Source: Chryseobacterium mulctrae | GTDB lineage: Bacteria > Bacteroidota > Bacteroidia > Flavobacteriales > Weeksellaceae | Length of the DNA: 64,000 nucleotides | Assembly (NCBI RefSeq): GCF_006175945.1 | Contig: NZ_VAJL01000001.1 | Coordinates: 434,001 to 498,000, forward strand | Reading direction: 5' to 3' | In this document: positions 10,032 through 18,552 of the stretch, piece by piece | Numbering within the stretch: the first letter of the stretch is position 1 | Layout: the number at the start of each line of letters is the position of its first letter | Program-made: the position numbers and the translations under genes | Notes under the pieces: generated by a model | What the model saw: only the letters and a program-made list of their open reading frames with translations | What the model was told of the DNA's origin: nothing | The model's database searches: none

Positions 10032-10640
10032 TTAATCTGGTAGCTGAACGCCACCGTTACCGGCAGGATGCATAATTCCTCTACTGACATCAATTATCGT
10101 GTCCAGATCTTTCCAACTTCTGGTTCGAATAGCACAGAATATTTTAATCTCCTTATCAGGATAAACTTTCTGAAGTTCTAGTGCCGAGGCCATGGATGTT
10201 CTACCTAATGTCAGAATATCGTCAACCACAATAATGGTTGGTTCTGTAATCAATATCGGGGTTACTTGTAGACTTTCCTGATGTTGTTGCACCGTATTTC
10301 TGGTGTCTGCGTGAAATTGTCCACTAGATTTGGGAATTGCATACTTGCGCATCAGACAATCAGCTACACTCTCACCCACTCCATTGCTGGCAAGCGTCTC
10401 ACAGATGATCTTCGCCGGAAAAACAGCTCCATCTACTAAAGGTGTACTTCTTGGTACCGGAACTAAAGCTGAATTTGCAAAAAAATCTGATAGATCTGCT
10501 TCTTTTATTCTCTGGCTTAATCTCGTACTGAAGCTTACATCTCCGTTTTTACAGGATCCGGCAACTGTTCTTGAAGAAATTTCTATCTCGGACTTGCCTC
10601 TCGGAGAATAGGCCAGAAAAGTAAGAAACTCAAAAGACAT
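10032..10640 (-). CDS. ComF-like phosphoribosyltransferase, partner of the DprA-like gene
   Basis: The 202-residue product has the type I phosphoribosyltransferase signature IIVVDDILTLGRTS near residue 140, with two acidic residues followed by the PRPP-binding turn, and an upstream LVPVPRS segment like that of ComF/amidophosphoribosyl families. A purine or other base would be the usual substrate, but none can be named here. Its ATG overlaps the end of the upstream DprA-like gene by 11 bases, so the two are translationally coupled. A DNA- or nucleotide-binding DprA-like protein next to such an enzyme recalls the PsyrTA toxin-antitoxin/defence pair; which gene would be toxic here is not shown by sequence. 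There are no competence genes nearby, so a competence role is less likely. Confidence 0.75.
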   Translation of the reverse strand: MSFEFLTFLAYSPRGKSEIEISSRTVAGSCKNGDVSFSTRLSQRIKEADLSDFFANSALVPVPRSTPLVDGAVFPAKIICETLASNGVGESVADCLMRKYAIPKSSGQFHADTRNTVQQHQESLQVTPILITEPTIIVVDDILTLGRTSMASALELQKVYPDKEIKIFCAIRTRSWKDLDTIIDVSRGIMHPAGNGGVQLPD

Positions 10641-11304
10641 ACTCTTTCTTTGTTGTTAAATAGGGAATGCTTTCGATCAGAAATTCAAAGTTATCATTGG
10701 TCAGTACCTGTGCACCATAACTTAGCATTTCTTCTGCCCATGAAATTTTATCGTTAACGACATTTTCCATAATGAACAACTGTCTTCCTAATCTTAATGC
10801 CTCCCAACCCTGATGTTTTGTTCCGCTTTTCTCACTAGCTTCAATAATAATCGTAGCATCGCTTATCAATGCCATTGTTCGGTTTCTGATAGGGAAACTT
10901 TTTGGTGTTACAGGATAGTTTTCTGGGAACTGCGAAATCAGTAGATGATTTTCAGCAATGAAATCCTGAAGGTCTTTATTTTCAGCAGGGAAATATTTAT
11001 CAAGAGGTGTTCCGATAACTCCAATGGTGCGACCATCAAATTCAATGGCAGTTCTGTGTGCGATCGAATCGACACCTTCAGCCAAACCGCTAACGACAGT
11101 GATATCATTTTGCACCAACAGCTTTGCGATCTTCCTCGCTCTTCGTACACCCAATTCAGAAACCTTCCTAGAACCAACAACCGCTACCCTTCTTCCATTT
11201 TCCAATAACGAAAAGTCCCCTTTGTAAAATAACTCTTTGGGACTGTTTTTCTTCTCAACGGTGGTCAGCTTATCGTAATATTCGTTAAAAGCACTGATCT
11301 GCAT
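10630..11304 (-). CDS. DprA/SLOG-superfamily Rossmann-fold protein
   Basis: The protein (224 residues) has the DprA core: VAVVGSRKVSELG near residue 42 and VVSGLAEGVDSIAHRTAI near 73, followed by GTPLDKYFPAEN, FPIRNRTMALIS and IIIEASEKSGT. It lacks the extra N-terminal SAM-like and C-terminal winged-helix domains of housekeeping DprA (about 360 residues). The SLOG fold binds nucleotides or single-stranded DNA, and short versions are recurrent in conflict systems. It is the first gene of a two-gene minus-strand operon with the phosphoribosyltransferase and overlaps it by 11 bases. The role as sensor or antitoxin is inferred from this pairing. Confidence 0.8.
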   Translation of the reverse strand: MQISAFNEYYDKLTTVEKKNSPKELFYKGDFSLLENGRRVAVVGSRKVSELGVRRARKIAKLLVQNDITVVSGLAEGVDSIAHRTAIEFDGRTIGVIGTPLDKYFPAENKDLQDFIAENHLLISQFPENYPVTPKSFPIRNRTMALISDATIIIEASEKSGTKHQGWEALRLGRQLFIMENVVNDKISWAEEMLSYGAQVLTNDNFEFLIESIPYLTTKKEYVF

Positions 11305-11700
11305 AGGAACTCAAGATTTAAATGAATAATGTAAATATAGTTTTTTTACCCTATAAATACAAATTGAAAAATATTATCGATCACGTAAAGTAGTACTACA
11401 ATAATTTAAAGAGAAGTCATATTTCTCATAATAAACCGGTAAAAAGGCAGCTAAGGTATATCGGTCATCCCTTTCTGTATCCAGCCAAAAGACTACGGCA
11501 TAAACGGTTTCCTCCCTGAAGGTACCCTCCAATTATTCCGTTTCCTTTTGGCTTTTCCCATTGCCCGATAAGATTATCTGCTTTCTTTTTTCCGGTTTTT
11601 CTTTTGAAAAATATTCAGCGAAGCCCAAGGGGCTTTCAGAGAAAGGACAGAGAAGAGATTGAAAATAAATTAAAATGTACAATCTTAAAAACCTACGGTT
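11305..11700. other. Leader region between the DprA-like operon and ssb
   Basis: No ORF is supported. The first 30 bases upstream of the DprA-like gene carry CTCAAGAT at 11310. The stretch 11470-11660 is pyrimidine-rich with GC-richer blocks and looks like the leader of the ssb/DUF932 module. No clear terminator was found. Confidence 0.5.
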
Positions 11701-12111
11701 ATGAACATTATCGAAAGACTGACAAGGGATGCGGAAGTGCGCAACTTGCCAAATGAAAAAAAGGTAGTTAATTTTTCAATTGCTACAAACGACAACTATC
11801 GCAACAAGCAAGGCGAACGGATCGAACAGACCACGTATTTCGAATGCGCCTATTGGATCTCTCCAAAAGTAGTTGACTTTTTAACTAAAGGCACTTTGGT
11901 TGAATTAAGCTGAAGAGCCTACACCTCTGCATGGTTGGGAAAAGACGGAGAACCTCATGCAGGATTGAATTTCCACACCTCGCAGATCAAGGTTCACAGC
12001 AGTAATAAGCGAACTGAAAACAAGTATACTGATCCGAATAAAACAGCTAAGAAGGAAATTTCTAATTCCAAATCCAACGACAGTGATAAGGATGATGATC
12101 TCCCATTTTAA
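11701..12111 (+). pseudogene. ssb: Single-stranded DNA-binding protein, interrupted by an in-frame TGA
   Basis: The frame encodes an OB-fold SSB: NIIERLTRDAEVRNLPNEKKVVNFSIATND at the N terminus and the acidic tip DDDLPF at the C terminus, the usual protein-interaction tail. A TGA at 11911-11913 stops translation after residue 70. Reading through in the same frame gives RAYTSAWLGKDGEPHAGLNF and the complete tail, ending at TAA 12109-12111 (136 codons). A glycine codon GGA would be expected at the stop, so a single G-to-T change explains it. Element-borne ssb genes protect single-stranded DNA during conjugative transfer. The next gene carries the same type of lesion. Confidence 0.85.
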
Positions 12112-12152
12112 AACTACCAAACAAGATTCTCTAACAATTAAATATTAACATC

Positions 12153-13226
12153 ATGGCACATAATTTAAATTTCAACAACAGAACAGGAAAATATTCATTT
12201 TTCAGCGTAAAGGAAAAAGCATGGCACAACTTGGGGCAGGTCGTAGAGGAATACCCGACAAGTGAAGAAGCCATCAAATTTGCAGGACTTGACTACGAGG
12301 TCGAAAAGTCTCCCCTATTTACAAAAGGTGCAGGAATTATCGAAAGTACCAACGGAATAGAAATGATCGATTCAGAATTGGAAGTCCCGAACTATTTTGC
12401 CAATATCCGAACGGATAACAACACCGTTTTAGGTGTCGTGGGAAAAGATTACCATATCGTACAAAACCGTGAAGCCTTTTCATTTTTTGATGCTATTGTA
12501 GGCGGTGGAGATGGAATCTTATACGAGACTGCAGGAGCGTTGGGAAATGGAGAACGCATTTTTATCACGGCTAAATTACCCGATTATATCCGTGTTGGCA
12601 ACGGTGACGATATTACAGAAAAATATATTTTCCTAACCACCTCCCACGATGGGAGCGGAAGCATCACCGCCGCATTTACCCCTGTTCGCATTGTCTGTCA
12701 AAATACTTTAAACGCTTCACTAAAAAATATGAGCAATGTGGTGCGGATCAGACATACCGCAGGAGCAAAATAACGCTTGGAAGATGCCCACAAAGTTATG
12801 GGACTAGCCAATAAATTAAGTAATGAATTGGAAAACACATTTAATCATTGGGCAAAAATAACGGTCGGTGATGATGAAATGAAAAAACTGATACAGTTGG
12901 CACTCTGCCCCAACAAAGAAACTTTAAACCATTTGCAGAAAGGAAATTTCGATGACGTTTCAACAGTTTTTAAAAACACAGTTGATGATGCATTTGCCTA
13001 CGCAATGATCAGCGAAAGCCAGCAAATGGATACAACCAAAGGGACGTTGTTCGGAGCATATAACGCAGTGACAGGATATTATCAGAATGTCAAAACATAC
13101 AAAGATGATGAAGCCAAACTACAGTCCATCGTTTTGGGTGGAACTGCACAATTGAAATCTCAAAAGGCTTTTGATCTATGCGAAAGTTTTGCCCGTTTTG
13201 GCGCAGAAACTTTAATCATGAATTAA
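12153..13226 (+). pseudogene. DUF932 protein, interrupted by an in-frame TAA
   Basis: Both halves belong to one DUF932 (phage/plasmid-like TIGR03299-type) protein that is common beside ssb and radC in Bacteroidota mobile elements. The function is unknown. The N-terminal half (206 codons) has KAWHNLGQVVEEYPTSEEA and ITAAFTPVRIVCQNTLNASL. TAA at 12771-12773 interrupts it, and the same frame continues RLEDAHKVMGLANKLSNELE to TAA at 13224-13226. Replacing the stop with GAA (Glu) restores the usual KERLE-like sequence, again a single G-to-T change. Without suppression only a truncated protein is made. The upstream gap of 41 bases suggests co-transcription with ssb. Confidence 0.85.
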
Positions 13227-13287
13227 CTATAAATTTTAATATTTAAGTACGGGAAATTTAAGCCTCTGCCGTACAAGAGCAACCCCT

Positions 13288-13731
13288 ATGAAATTTAATA
13301 TTGTCAACGAGATAAAATTAAGTTATTCCAGAAAAGGAAATTCTGAAAAAGTAGTTAGTAGTTCGCGGGACGCAGTGAATGTATTCCGTCAGCACTTTGA
13401 CCACGATGAAATAGATTACCGAGAATCATTTTTTGCTCTATATTTAAATCAGGCTCACAAAGTTTTAGGGATAAGAAAAATTTCTGAATCGGGAATTTCT
13501 TCTACGGTTGTCGATGTTCGTATCATCATGCAGGCGGCACTCCTTTGTAATGCCTCCGTTGTTATACTGGCACATAATCATCCTTCCGGAAATTTGAAAC
13601 CTTCTGTCGAAGATCTGAAAATTACGCAGAGTATCAAAAGTGCATCTGAATTTTTAAACCTTAAATTACTGGATCATTTCATTCTGACATCAACTGATCA
13701 TTTATCATTTGCCGACGAAGGTCATTTATAA
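13288..13731 (+). CDS. RadC-family JAB-domain protein
   Basis: The 147-residue product is a short RadC-like protein with the JAMM metal-binding motif: His96, His98, Ser100 and Asp109 in AHNHPSGNLKPSVED. The fold is a deubiquitinase-type metalloprotease. RadC proteins are often labelled DNA repair, but a direct repair role is unproven; in mobile elements they accompany ssb and DUF932 as here. All metal ligands are present. The gene ends just before the IS982-family insertion, which separated it from a terminator now at 14744-14778. It lacks the N-terminal helix-hairpin-helix part of chromosomal RadC. Confidence 0.9.
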   Translation: MKFNIVNEIKLSYSRKGNSEKVVSSSRDAVNVFRQHFDHDEIDYRESFFALYLNQAHKVLGIRKISESGISSTVVDVRIIMQAALLCNASVVILAHNHPSGNLKPSVEDLKITQSIKSASEFLNLKLLDHFILTSTDHLSFADEGHL

Positions 13732-13748
13732 ATGAATTCATATTATTA

Positions 13749-14730
13749 ACCTGTTGTGCATTTAGGAATTAAACAATAAAAGATTGTTCATTTGGTTCAA
13801 AAACCGTATATTTATTTGACTACCAATCATTTAAATACATGAACAATCTTATTCAAAACTACAAAATTATTTTAGAAGAATTGATAAATACTTGCAGTCA
13901 TATTAAGACTAAACCTCAGATCAGAGTTCCAAAACTTTCTGATTTAGAACTTGTAGCTTTAAATATTACAGCAGAATATATGTCGATAAACTCTGAATTA
14001 CAACTGTTTAGATACATTTCAAAAACAGAATTAGAACAAAAAATAGAAAGAAGCGTTTATAACAGAAGAAAGCGAAAATTGTTTTTCTACTTAGAAGAAA
14101 TACGCAGAGTTTTGAGTGCAAAGTTTTCTGATTTTACAAACGTTTTTATTGTTGATTCAACACCATTGGAGATATGTAAAATAAGTAGGGCAAATCGCAG
14201 TGGAATTTGTTCCACAGAAAATATTCGTCCGGAATTTGGATATTGTGCTGCACAAAAAACACGATATTTCGGCTATAAATTACATGCTGTCTGCGACAAA
14301 AACGGTGTTTTTCATTCCTTCGATTTTTCTCCGGCAAACGTTCATGACATAAATTATCTGAAGGATATAAAAGAAAACTTCAAAAACTGTTTACTGATAG
14401 GCGACAGAGGATATATTAGCGAAAAATTAAGGGTTGATCTGTTCAATTACTCAAACATTAAACTTTCTGTTCCAATGAGAAAAAATCAACATGAATTTGT
14501 ATCGTTTTCGAAAGTAAAATCTAAAATTAGAAAACGGATTGAAACAGCTATATCACAACTGAGCGGACAATTTTTACTACACATCAATTTAGCAAAAACT
14601 TTTGAAGGGTTGGCAACCAGAATTACCTCTAAAATCACTTCTTTTACAATGATACAATATCTTAATTTCTTTATATTTAAAAGAAGTTTAAACAAAATAA
14701 AAATTAATTTATCCTAAATGCACAACAGGT
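13749..14730 (+). mobile_element. IS982-family insertion sequence, copy 1
   Basis: This 982-base element is bounded by perfect 19-base inverted repeats, ACCTGTTGTGCATTTAGGA at 13749-13767 and its complement at 14712-14730. A 9-base target duplication ATATTATTA flanks it (13740-13748 and 14731-14739). It carries one intact transposase gene. An identical-protein copy lies at 59385-60366 in the opposite orientation. It landed between the radC-like gene and its probable terminator. Confidence 0.95.
13839..14717 (+). CDS. IS982-family transposase
   Basis: The 292-residue transposase has an N-terminal helical DNA-binding part and a DDE catalytic core: Asp106 in FIVDSTPLE, Asp189 in LIGDRGYI and a candidate Glu235 in KRIETAISQ. 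The YREK-like context RGYIS...K typical of the family is visible. It moves the surrounding element by a cut- or copy-and-paste reaction, duplicating about 9 bases at the target. The start ATG follows a short leader inside the left repeat region. The gene has no frameshift, and the protein is identical to that of the second copy, so the element is probably still mobile or transposed recently. Confidence 0.95.
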   Translation: MNNLIQNYKIILEELINTCSHIKTKPQIRVPKLSDLELVALNITAEYMSINSELQLFRYISKTELEQKIERSVYNRRKRKLFFYLEEIRRVLSAKFSDFTNVFIVDSTPLEICKISRANRSGICSTENIRPEFGYCAAQKTRYFGYKLHAVCDKNGVFHSFDFSPANVHDINYLKDIKENFKNCLLIGDRGYISEKLRVDLFNYSNIKLSVPMRKNQHEFVSFSKVKSKIRKRIETAISQLSGQFLLHINLAKTFEGLATRITSKITSFTMIQYLNFFIFKRSLNKIKINLS

Positions 14731-14743
14731 ATATTATTAAACA

Positions 14744-14778
14744 AAATACACGACATTTCAAATATTGTCGTGTATTTT
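14744..14778 (+). terminator. Hairpin terminator separated from the RadC-like gene by the IS
   Basis: AAAATACACGACA and TGTCGTGTATTTT form a 13-base perfect stem around a 9-base loop. It lies 5 bases beyond the target duplication, so before the insertion it stood about 30 bases downstream of the RadC-like gene. Confidence 0.75.
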
Positions 14779-14787
14779 CAAAATTGG

Positions 14788-14830
14788 GCGAAAAGACAAT
14801 TCCTTCCGGTGGTCGGAAACGTCTTTTCGC
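14788..14830. other. Strong nested hairpin of unknown role
   Basis: GCGAAAAGAC (14788-14797) pairs perfectly with GTCTTTTCGC (14821-14830). Inside it TTCCG (14804-14808) pairs with CGGAA (14814-14818). No T run follows, so it is not a typical terminator. The rest of 14831-15055 contains no gene that I can support. Confidence 0.6.
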
Positions 14831-15055
14831 AAAAAGTAGGGATACAACTCTTATGTTATGCCTCACAAAACCTCCCTGCTTCATAAAAGTTGTGAGCCTG
14901 TGTAGATTTAATGTTTTATTAAATGATCAATCTATTTAGTAACTGTTAACACATTTTCCTGGTACTAAAAAATTTGACGAAACATTTGCTAAGTGATATA
15001 ATACCTGATCATAAAAGCTTCGTCAACACTCCAAGACAATGATTTTACGTGAAGA

Positions 15056-16021
15056 TTAAAATCCTCTAACATTCTTAAGAAGGTCGTGAGGATAGCCTAA
15101 AGAAATTGCACCTAGCCTATTCAATTTTTGTATATGATCATCAGACAATTTTATAGTGGTTGACTTTAAAGCATCATTAAAATGATCAATACTACGAGCT
15201 CCGATCAAAGGGAAACCACCCTTTGATGATACCCATGCTAAAGCCACTTGTCCTGGTGTAACTTCCAGTTCTGCTGCAATTACAAAAAGTTCGTTAATAA
15301 TTTTTTCTACAGTTTCATTTTCCTGATAATCTTCATTCGAATTGCGATTTATTCTGCCTGTCTCTCCTTTTCTGTATTTACCTGTAAGCTGTCCTCCTGC
15401 TAAGGGAGAGTACATCATTGTGCCGAGACCAAAATGTTTTGCCATCGCAATAAACTCTCTATCTGCAGTGCGTTGTAGCAAATTATATTCAATTTGTATG
15501 GCGGATAATTTTATAGAAGATGCAATCGCAGAAGCTTTCCAGGCTGGAAAATTTGTCAGTCCTGTATATAAAACTTTCCCACTGCTTACAAGATCTTCCA
15601 GACCTCTTGTGATTTCATCAATCGGTGTGATGCCATCATCGTAATGTGGCATATAAATATCAATATAATCGGTTTTCAATCTTTTGAGACTGGATTCTAT
15701 CCCGTGTCTCATTGCCTTGCGATGATTGCCAAAGTTACTGATAGAAGCATTGGCCTCACTGCTTCGCGTATATTTTGTACAAATAATAAAGTTGCTGCGT
15801 TGATCCTTTATAAATTCTCCTATGATCTCTTCTGATTGACCCAATTGATAAGCATCGGATGTGTCTATAAAATTACCTCCAGCATCTGCATATGCAGTTA
15901 ATATTTCTTTAGCATTTTCTGGCTCGGTTCCATACCCGCTTCTTGTTCCAAAACTGGCAGCGCCCAAGATAATTTCGCTTGCATACAATCCCGTTTTTGT
16001 TCCAAATAAATTATATTTCAT
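15056..16021 (-). CDS. Aldo/keto reductase
   Basis: The 321-residue protein is an NADPH-dependent aldo/keto reductase of the YajO/Tas-like branch, reducing aldehydes or ketones to alcohols. The (beta/alpha)8 barrel residues are visible: DTSDAY with the catalytic Asp and Tyr near residue 53-57, Lys in ICTKYT and His in YMPHYDD. The cofactor region GARSIDHFNDAL lies near the C terminus. It is transcribed away from a HxlR-type regulator with a 118-base shared promoter region, the usual layout for an electrophile- or quinone-inducible reductase. The substrate cannot be read from the sequence. Confidence 0.9.
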   Translation of the reverse strand: MKYNLFGTKTGLYASEIILGAASFGTRSGYGTEPENAKEILTAYADAGGNFIDTSDAYQLGQSEEIIGEFIKDQRSNFIICTKYTRSSEANASISNFGNHRKAMRHGIESSLKRLKTDYIDIYMPHYDDGITPIDEITRGLEDLVSSGKVLYTGLTNFPAWKASAIASSIKLSAIQIEYNLLQRTADREFIAMAKHFGLGTMMYSPLAGGQLTGKYRKGETGRINRNSNEDYQENETVEKIINELFVIAAELEVTPGQVALAWVSSKGGFPLIGARSIDHFNDALKSTTIKLSDDHIQKLNRLGAISLGYPHDLLKNVRGF

Positions 16022-16139
16022 ATTGTTAATTATTACTGTACAAAATTAAATGCAGCAGATATAACACACAAGTACGGCTGAATTTACCTATATCAGAAAT
16101 ATTTTTTTATTACCTACATTTGAATCATATTAATAGATA

Positions 16140-16493
16140 ATGTACAAGAAAAAAATACCGGTTTCACTGGATTGCGGACTGCACCTTTTTATGGAGATCA
16201 TGAATGGAAAATGGAAGATCAGTCTGATATGGTGTGTCTATTCTGGTATAAAGCGTCCTGGTCAACTGCAGCGTAAGATGCCGAAAGCATCCAGACGCGT
16301 ATTAGATACACAATTAAAACAGTTGATGGATCACGGAATCTTAACTAAAATAAACTATAACGAACGTCCTCTAAAAGTTGAATATGAACTGACCGAATTG
16401 GGTAAATCATTAATTCCAACAATTAAATCTACTGCTCAATGGGGTGAGGATCACCGTGAAGAACTGGAGAAATTAATTGATAGCAACCCATAA
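16140..16493 (+). CDS. HxlR-family winged-helix transcription regulator
   Basis: The 117-residue protein has the HxlR fold: an N-terminal Cys (LDCGLHLFMEIMNGKWKISL), a recognition region KRPGQLQRKMPKASRRVLDTQL and the wing GILTKINYNERPLKVEYELTELG. The single conserved Cys near the start is the position used by thiol-sensing members such as HypR and YodB, so reactive-electrophile sensing is possible. It is divergent from the aldo/keto reductase gene and probably controls it and itself from the shared 118-base intergenic region. No operator palindrome was identified with confidence. Confidence 0.88.
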   Translation: MYKKKIPVSLDCGLHLFMEIMNGKWKISLIWCVYSGIKRPGQLQRKMPKASRRVLDTQLKQLMDHGILTKINYNERPLKVEYELTELGKSLIPTIKSTAQWGEDHREELEKLIDSNP

Positions 16494-16564
16494 TTATTAA
16501 TTGATCTCTTGAAAAAGAGCAATTAATTGACACTAGAATTTTAATATTAAGTTAGTCTCCTCAT

Positions 16565-16594
16565 CAAAAAACGGCCTGGTGTAAAACCAAGCCG
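16565..16594 (-). terminator. Terminator of the tra operon
   Basis: On the minus strand CGGCTTGGT and ACCAGGCCG form a stem with a short loop, followed by TTTTTT. It lies 20 bases after the traQ stop. Confidence 0.75.
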
Positions 16595-16614
16595 CTGGAA
16601 GTCAATGAAAAATT

Positions 16615-17055
16615 TTAAGATTCATTGTCAAATTCATAATCTACCCTTCTTTCATTTCCAAAACTATCTTTGATCCAAATACTGAACTGATGGGATTCGG
16701 AAGCTTTAGATGTATAGTAAAGTCTGAATTGTTTTTGCTTCAATGGATACTCGTCATTCGGTAGATATGGTGGGTCGCTGTAATATTGAAGTTGACCAGC
16801 TCCTTCATATTGAAAATACCTAACACTGTACATTGTTCCATTAAAGTTCGAAGAAGTCAATAGTGAAATGCGAATTTCTACCGTTTCATTCTCAGCTATT
16901 TTACCAGGAACAGGCATTATTTGGACTTCAAAAGGAAAGTCCTGTTGAATTTCCAGATCGTTGTCCTGACAGGAATTAAAAACAAAACTAATTAAGAAAA
17001 TTGCCATTGAATACTTATATAGTTGCAAGATCTTTTTGTTGATTACATTTTTCAT
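16615..17055 (-). CDS. traQ: Conjugative transposon protein TraQ (DUF3872)
   Basis: The product is a small lipoprotein of the TraQ family, the last gene of the CTnDOT-type transfer operon. It has an N-terminal hydrophobic segment and lipobox-like SFVFNSC, then the family pattern DFPFEVQIMPVPGKIAENETVEIR, RYFQYEGAGQL and FRLYYTSKASESHQF. The role in the mating apparatus is not established. I chose the start MKNVINKK, because the upstream codons overlap the end of traO in another frame. It lies 13 bases after traO on the same strand and is followed by the operon terminator. Confidence 0.9.
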   Translation of the reverse strand: MKNVINKKILQLYKYSMAIFLISFVFNSCQDNDLEIQQDFPFEVQIMPVPGKIAENETVEIRISLLTSSNFNGTMYSVRYFQYEGAGQLQYYSDPPYLPNDEYPLKQKQFRLYYTSKASESHQFSIWIKDSFGNERRVDYEFDNES

Positions 17056-17068
17056 TTTACAAGCTTTT

Positions 17069-17629
17069 TTAAAAATTGTACCGTATTCCAAAACCAAACA
17101 AAGCGTGAAACTCACCGAGCTGACTGTTCTGCAAATAGCGCAGCTGCCCATTGACCAAAAAAACACAGTGGTCTGTCAGATAACTTTCGATAGACAGTTT
17201 TCCATTTGCACCATAGATGAAATTCTCGGTTGCATTAATAATAGAGCCATCATAGATCATTTCAGTTCCCCTATTGATCTGCTCATAACCTACAAGCCCT
17301 CCTAAACCCAGATTGATGTTGACATTCCGCATCAGATCTCCCCACACATAGAGACTGTAACCCCCATTGAAAAGGAAAGTATCAATCGGGATATCGTAAT
17401 GGGCATACTCGTAATACTTTCTGCTGTATTCGGCCAATCCGAAGAGGTAATAACCGTTTTTGGTATAAGAAATAACACCTGCACCTAAAACGTAATTTTG
17501 CTTTTCAGGAGATTGTGGAAATACTGAATATGAAATTTCGAATCCTTTTTGATTAGGGATCATTTGCTGAGCAAATGATTGAATATTTATTGTAAGTAGT
17601 AATGCGGTTGTTAAAAATATTCTATTCAT
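17069..17629 (-). CDS. traO: Conjugative transposon protein TraO
   Basis: This 186-residue protein has a signal peptide (FLTTALLLTINIQSFAQ) and beta-rich sequence ending in an aromatic C terminus, FGFGIRYNF, as in outer-membrane beta-barrel proteins. It matches TraO by size, order and the segments QKGFEISYSVFP and GLGGLVGYEQINRG. TraO is part of the Bacteroidota type IV-like mating system and is expected at the outer membrane. It begins two bases before the traN stop region ends, within a tightly packed minus-strand operon. The family assignment rests on context plus recognition, not on a search. Confidence 0.9.
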   Translation of the reverse strand: MNRIFLTTALLLTINIQSFAQQMIPNQKGFEISYSVFPQSPEKQNYVLGAGVISYTKNGYYLFGLAEYSRKYYEYAHYDIPIDTFLFNGGYSLYVWGDLMRNVNINLGLGGLVGYEQINRGTEMIYDGSIINATENFIYGANGKLSIESYLTDHCVFLVNGQLRYLQNSQLGEFHALFGFGIRYNF

Positions 17630-17630
17630 C

Positions 17631-18533
17631 TTATTTTATTTTTACGTTTAAACTGCTGATCAGCCTGGCATGGATCAAATCGGTATTTTCAAGCTGAACC
17701 TTCTGATGCCTTCCGCCATTCTTTTCCAGAATTTCAATTTCCAAGACCTGATCCTTTAAAAGGGTAAATTGATCTAACAAGTAAATTCCTAAAATGTCAG
17801 AATGATGAATTGCGGTCATCACCGGAAAATGGATCCGAACCGGCTCTAAGAGTTTATCCTGAACGACCGTTCTTTTCAAATTCTTCTTATCGATAATTTT
17901 GAAATTGACCAGATCAATGTCATACGCCACATTGCTGCTGTTTTTAACCTCTAAGGTGAAAAAGAATTTGCTGTCATTGACGTGCAGTGCCCGGACTGAA
18001 AACTGGATCCCATAACTTCTGGAAGCGATGTGTTTGATGGTTCTGTTATTTTTTTTATAAAGGTTTTCCATAATCAATTCCGTCAGAGAGGACGAACTTC
18101 CCCTGAGATCTTCAAACAGGACATCCGCAATATACTGGTGCTCATTGCTTCTCCGCATCTTTAAAAGGTCATAGCTGAGTGCATCAGGATATGAACTGTA
18201 AAAAACATCGAAGCTGTAGAACTTTCCGTCTTCGGTGATCACCGAAAAATTGGTTTCTTCTTCGAAGTCCCTGACTGCCGATTTGATCCGAAGAACATTT
18301 CCGATAGGTTCTGCTTTGTTCGCAATTAGCAGATCACTCCCCAAGTCGACATATCGGATTGGAGAAGGAAAAAGCAGATGCGAGGTTTTATTGTAGGTGA
18401 CCTGCATTTTGAAAGGTTCCAACTTAGCTTCCTCCAGTGAAAGATAGGAAGCAACGGAATCCTGAGCCAGTGATCTGCCTGAAAAGAACAGAAACACGAT
18501 CATCAATAGATAATGGCTTTTTATTTTATTCAT
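17631..18533 (-). CDS. traN: Conjugative transposon protein TraN (DUF4138)
   Basis: The product (300 residues from MNKIKSHYLL) has a signal peptide ending at SLAQ and the TraN family core: LLFPSPIRYVDLGSDLLIANKAE, then KSAVRDFEEETNFSVITEDGKFYSF. It is thought to be the VirB9-like component of the conjugation channel that bridges periplasm and outer membrane. The longer start at 18569 would overlap the traM coding end and lacks likeness, so I prefer the internal ATG. Its position between traM and traO is the canonical order. Confidence 0.92.
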   Translation of the reverse strand: MNKIKSHYLLMIVFLFFSGRSLAQDSVASYLSLEEAKLEPFKMQVTYNKTSHLLFPSPIRYVDLGSDLLIANKAEPIGNVLRIKSAVRDFEEETNFSVITEDGKFYSFDVFYSSYPDALSYDLLKMRRSNEHQYIADVLFEDLRGSSSSLTELIMENLYKKNNRTIKHIASRSYGIQFSVRALHVNDSKFFFTLEVKNSSNVAYDIDLVNFKIIDKKNLKRTVVQDKLLEPVRIHFPVMTAIHHSDILGIYLLDQFTLLKDQVLEIEILEKNGGRHQKVQLENTDLIHARLISSLNVKIK

Positions 18534-18552
18534 TTTATTGTTTTTTAATTGG

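Noticed and set aside
10630..11304. Housekeeping competence protein DprA
   Set aside because: It is short, lacks the flanking domains and sits with a PRPP enzyme in a defence island.
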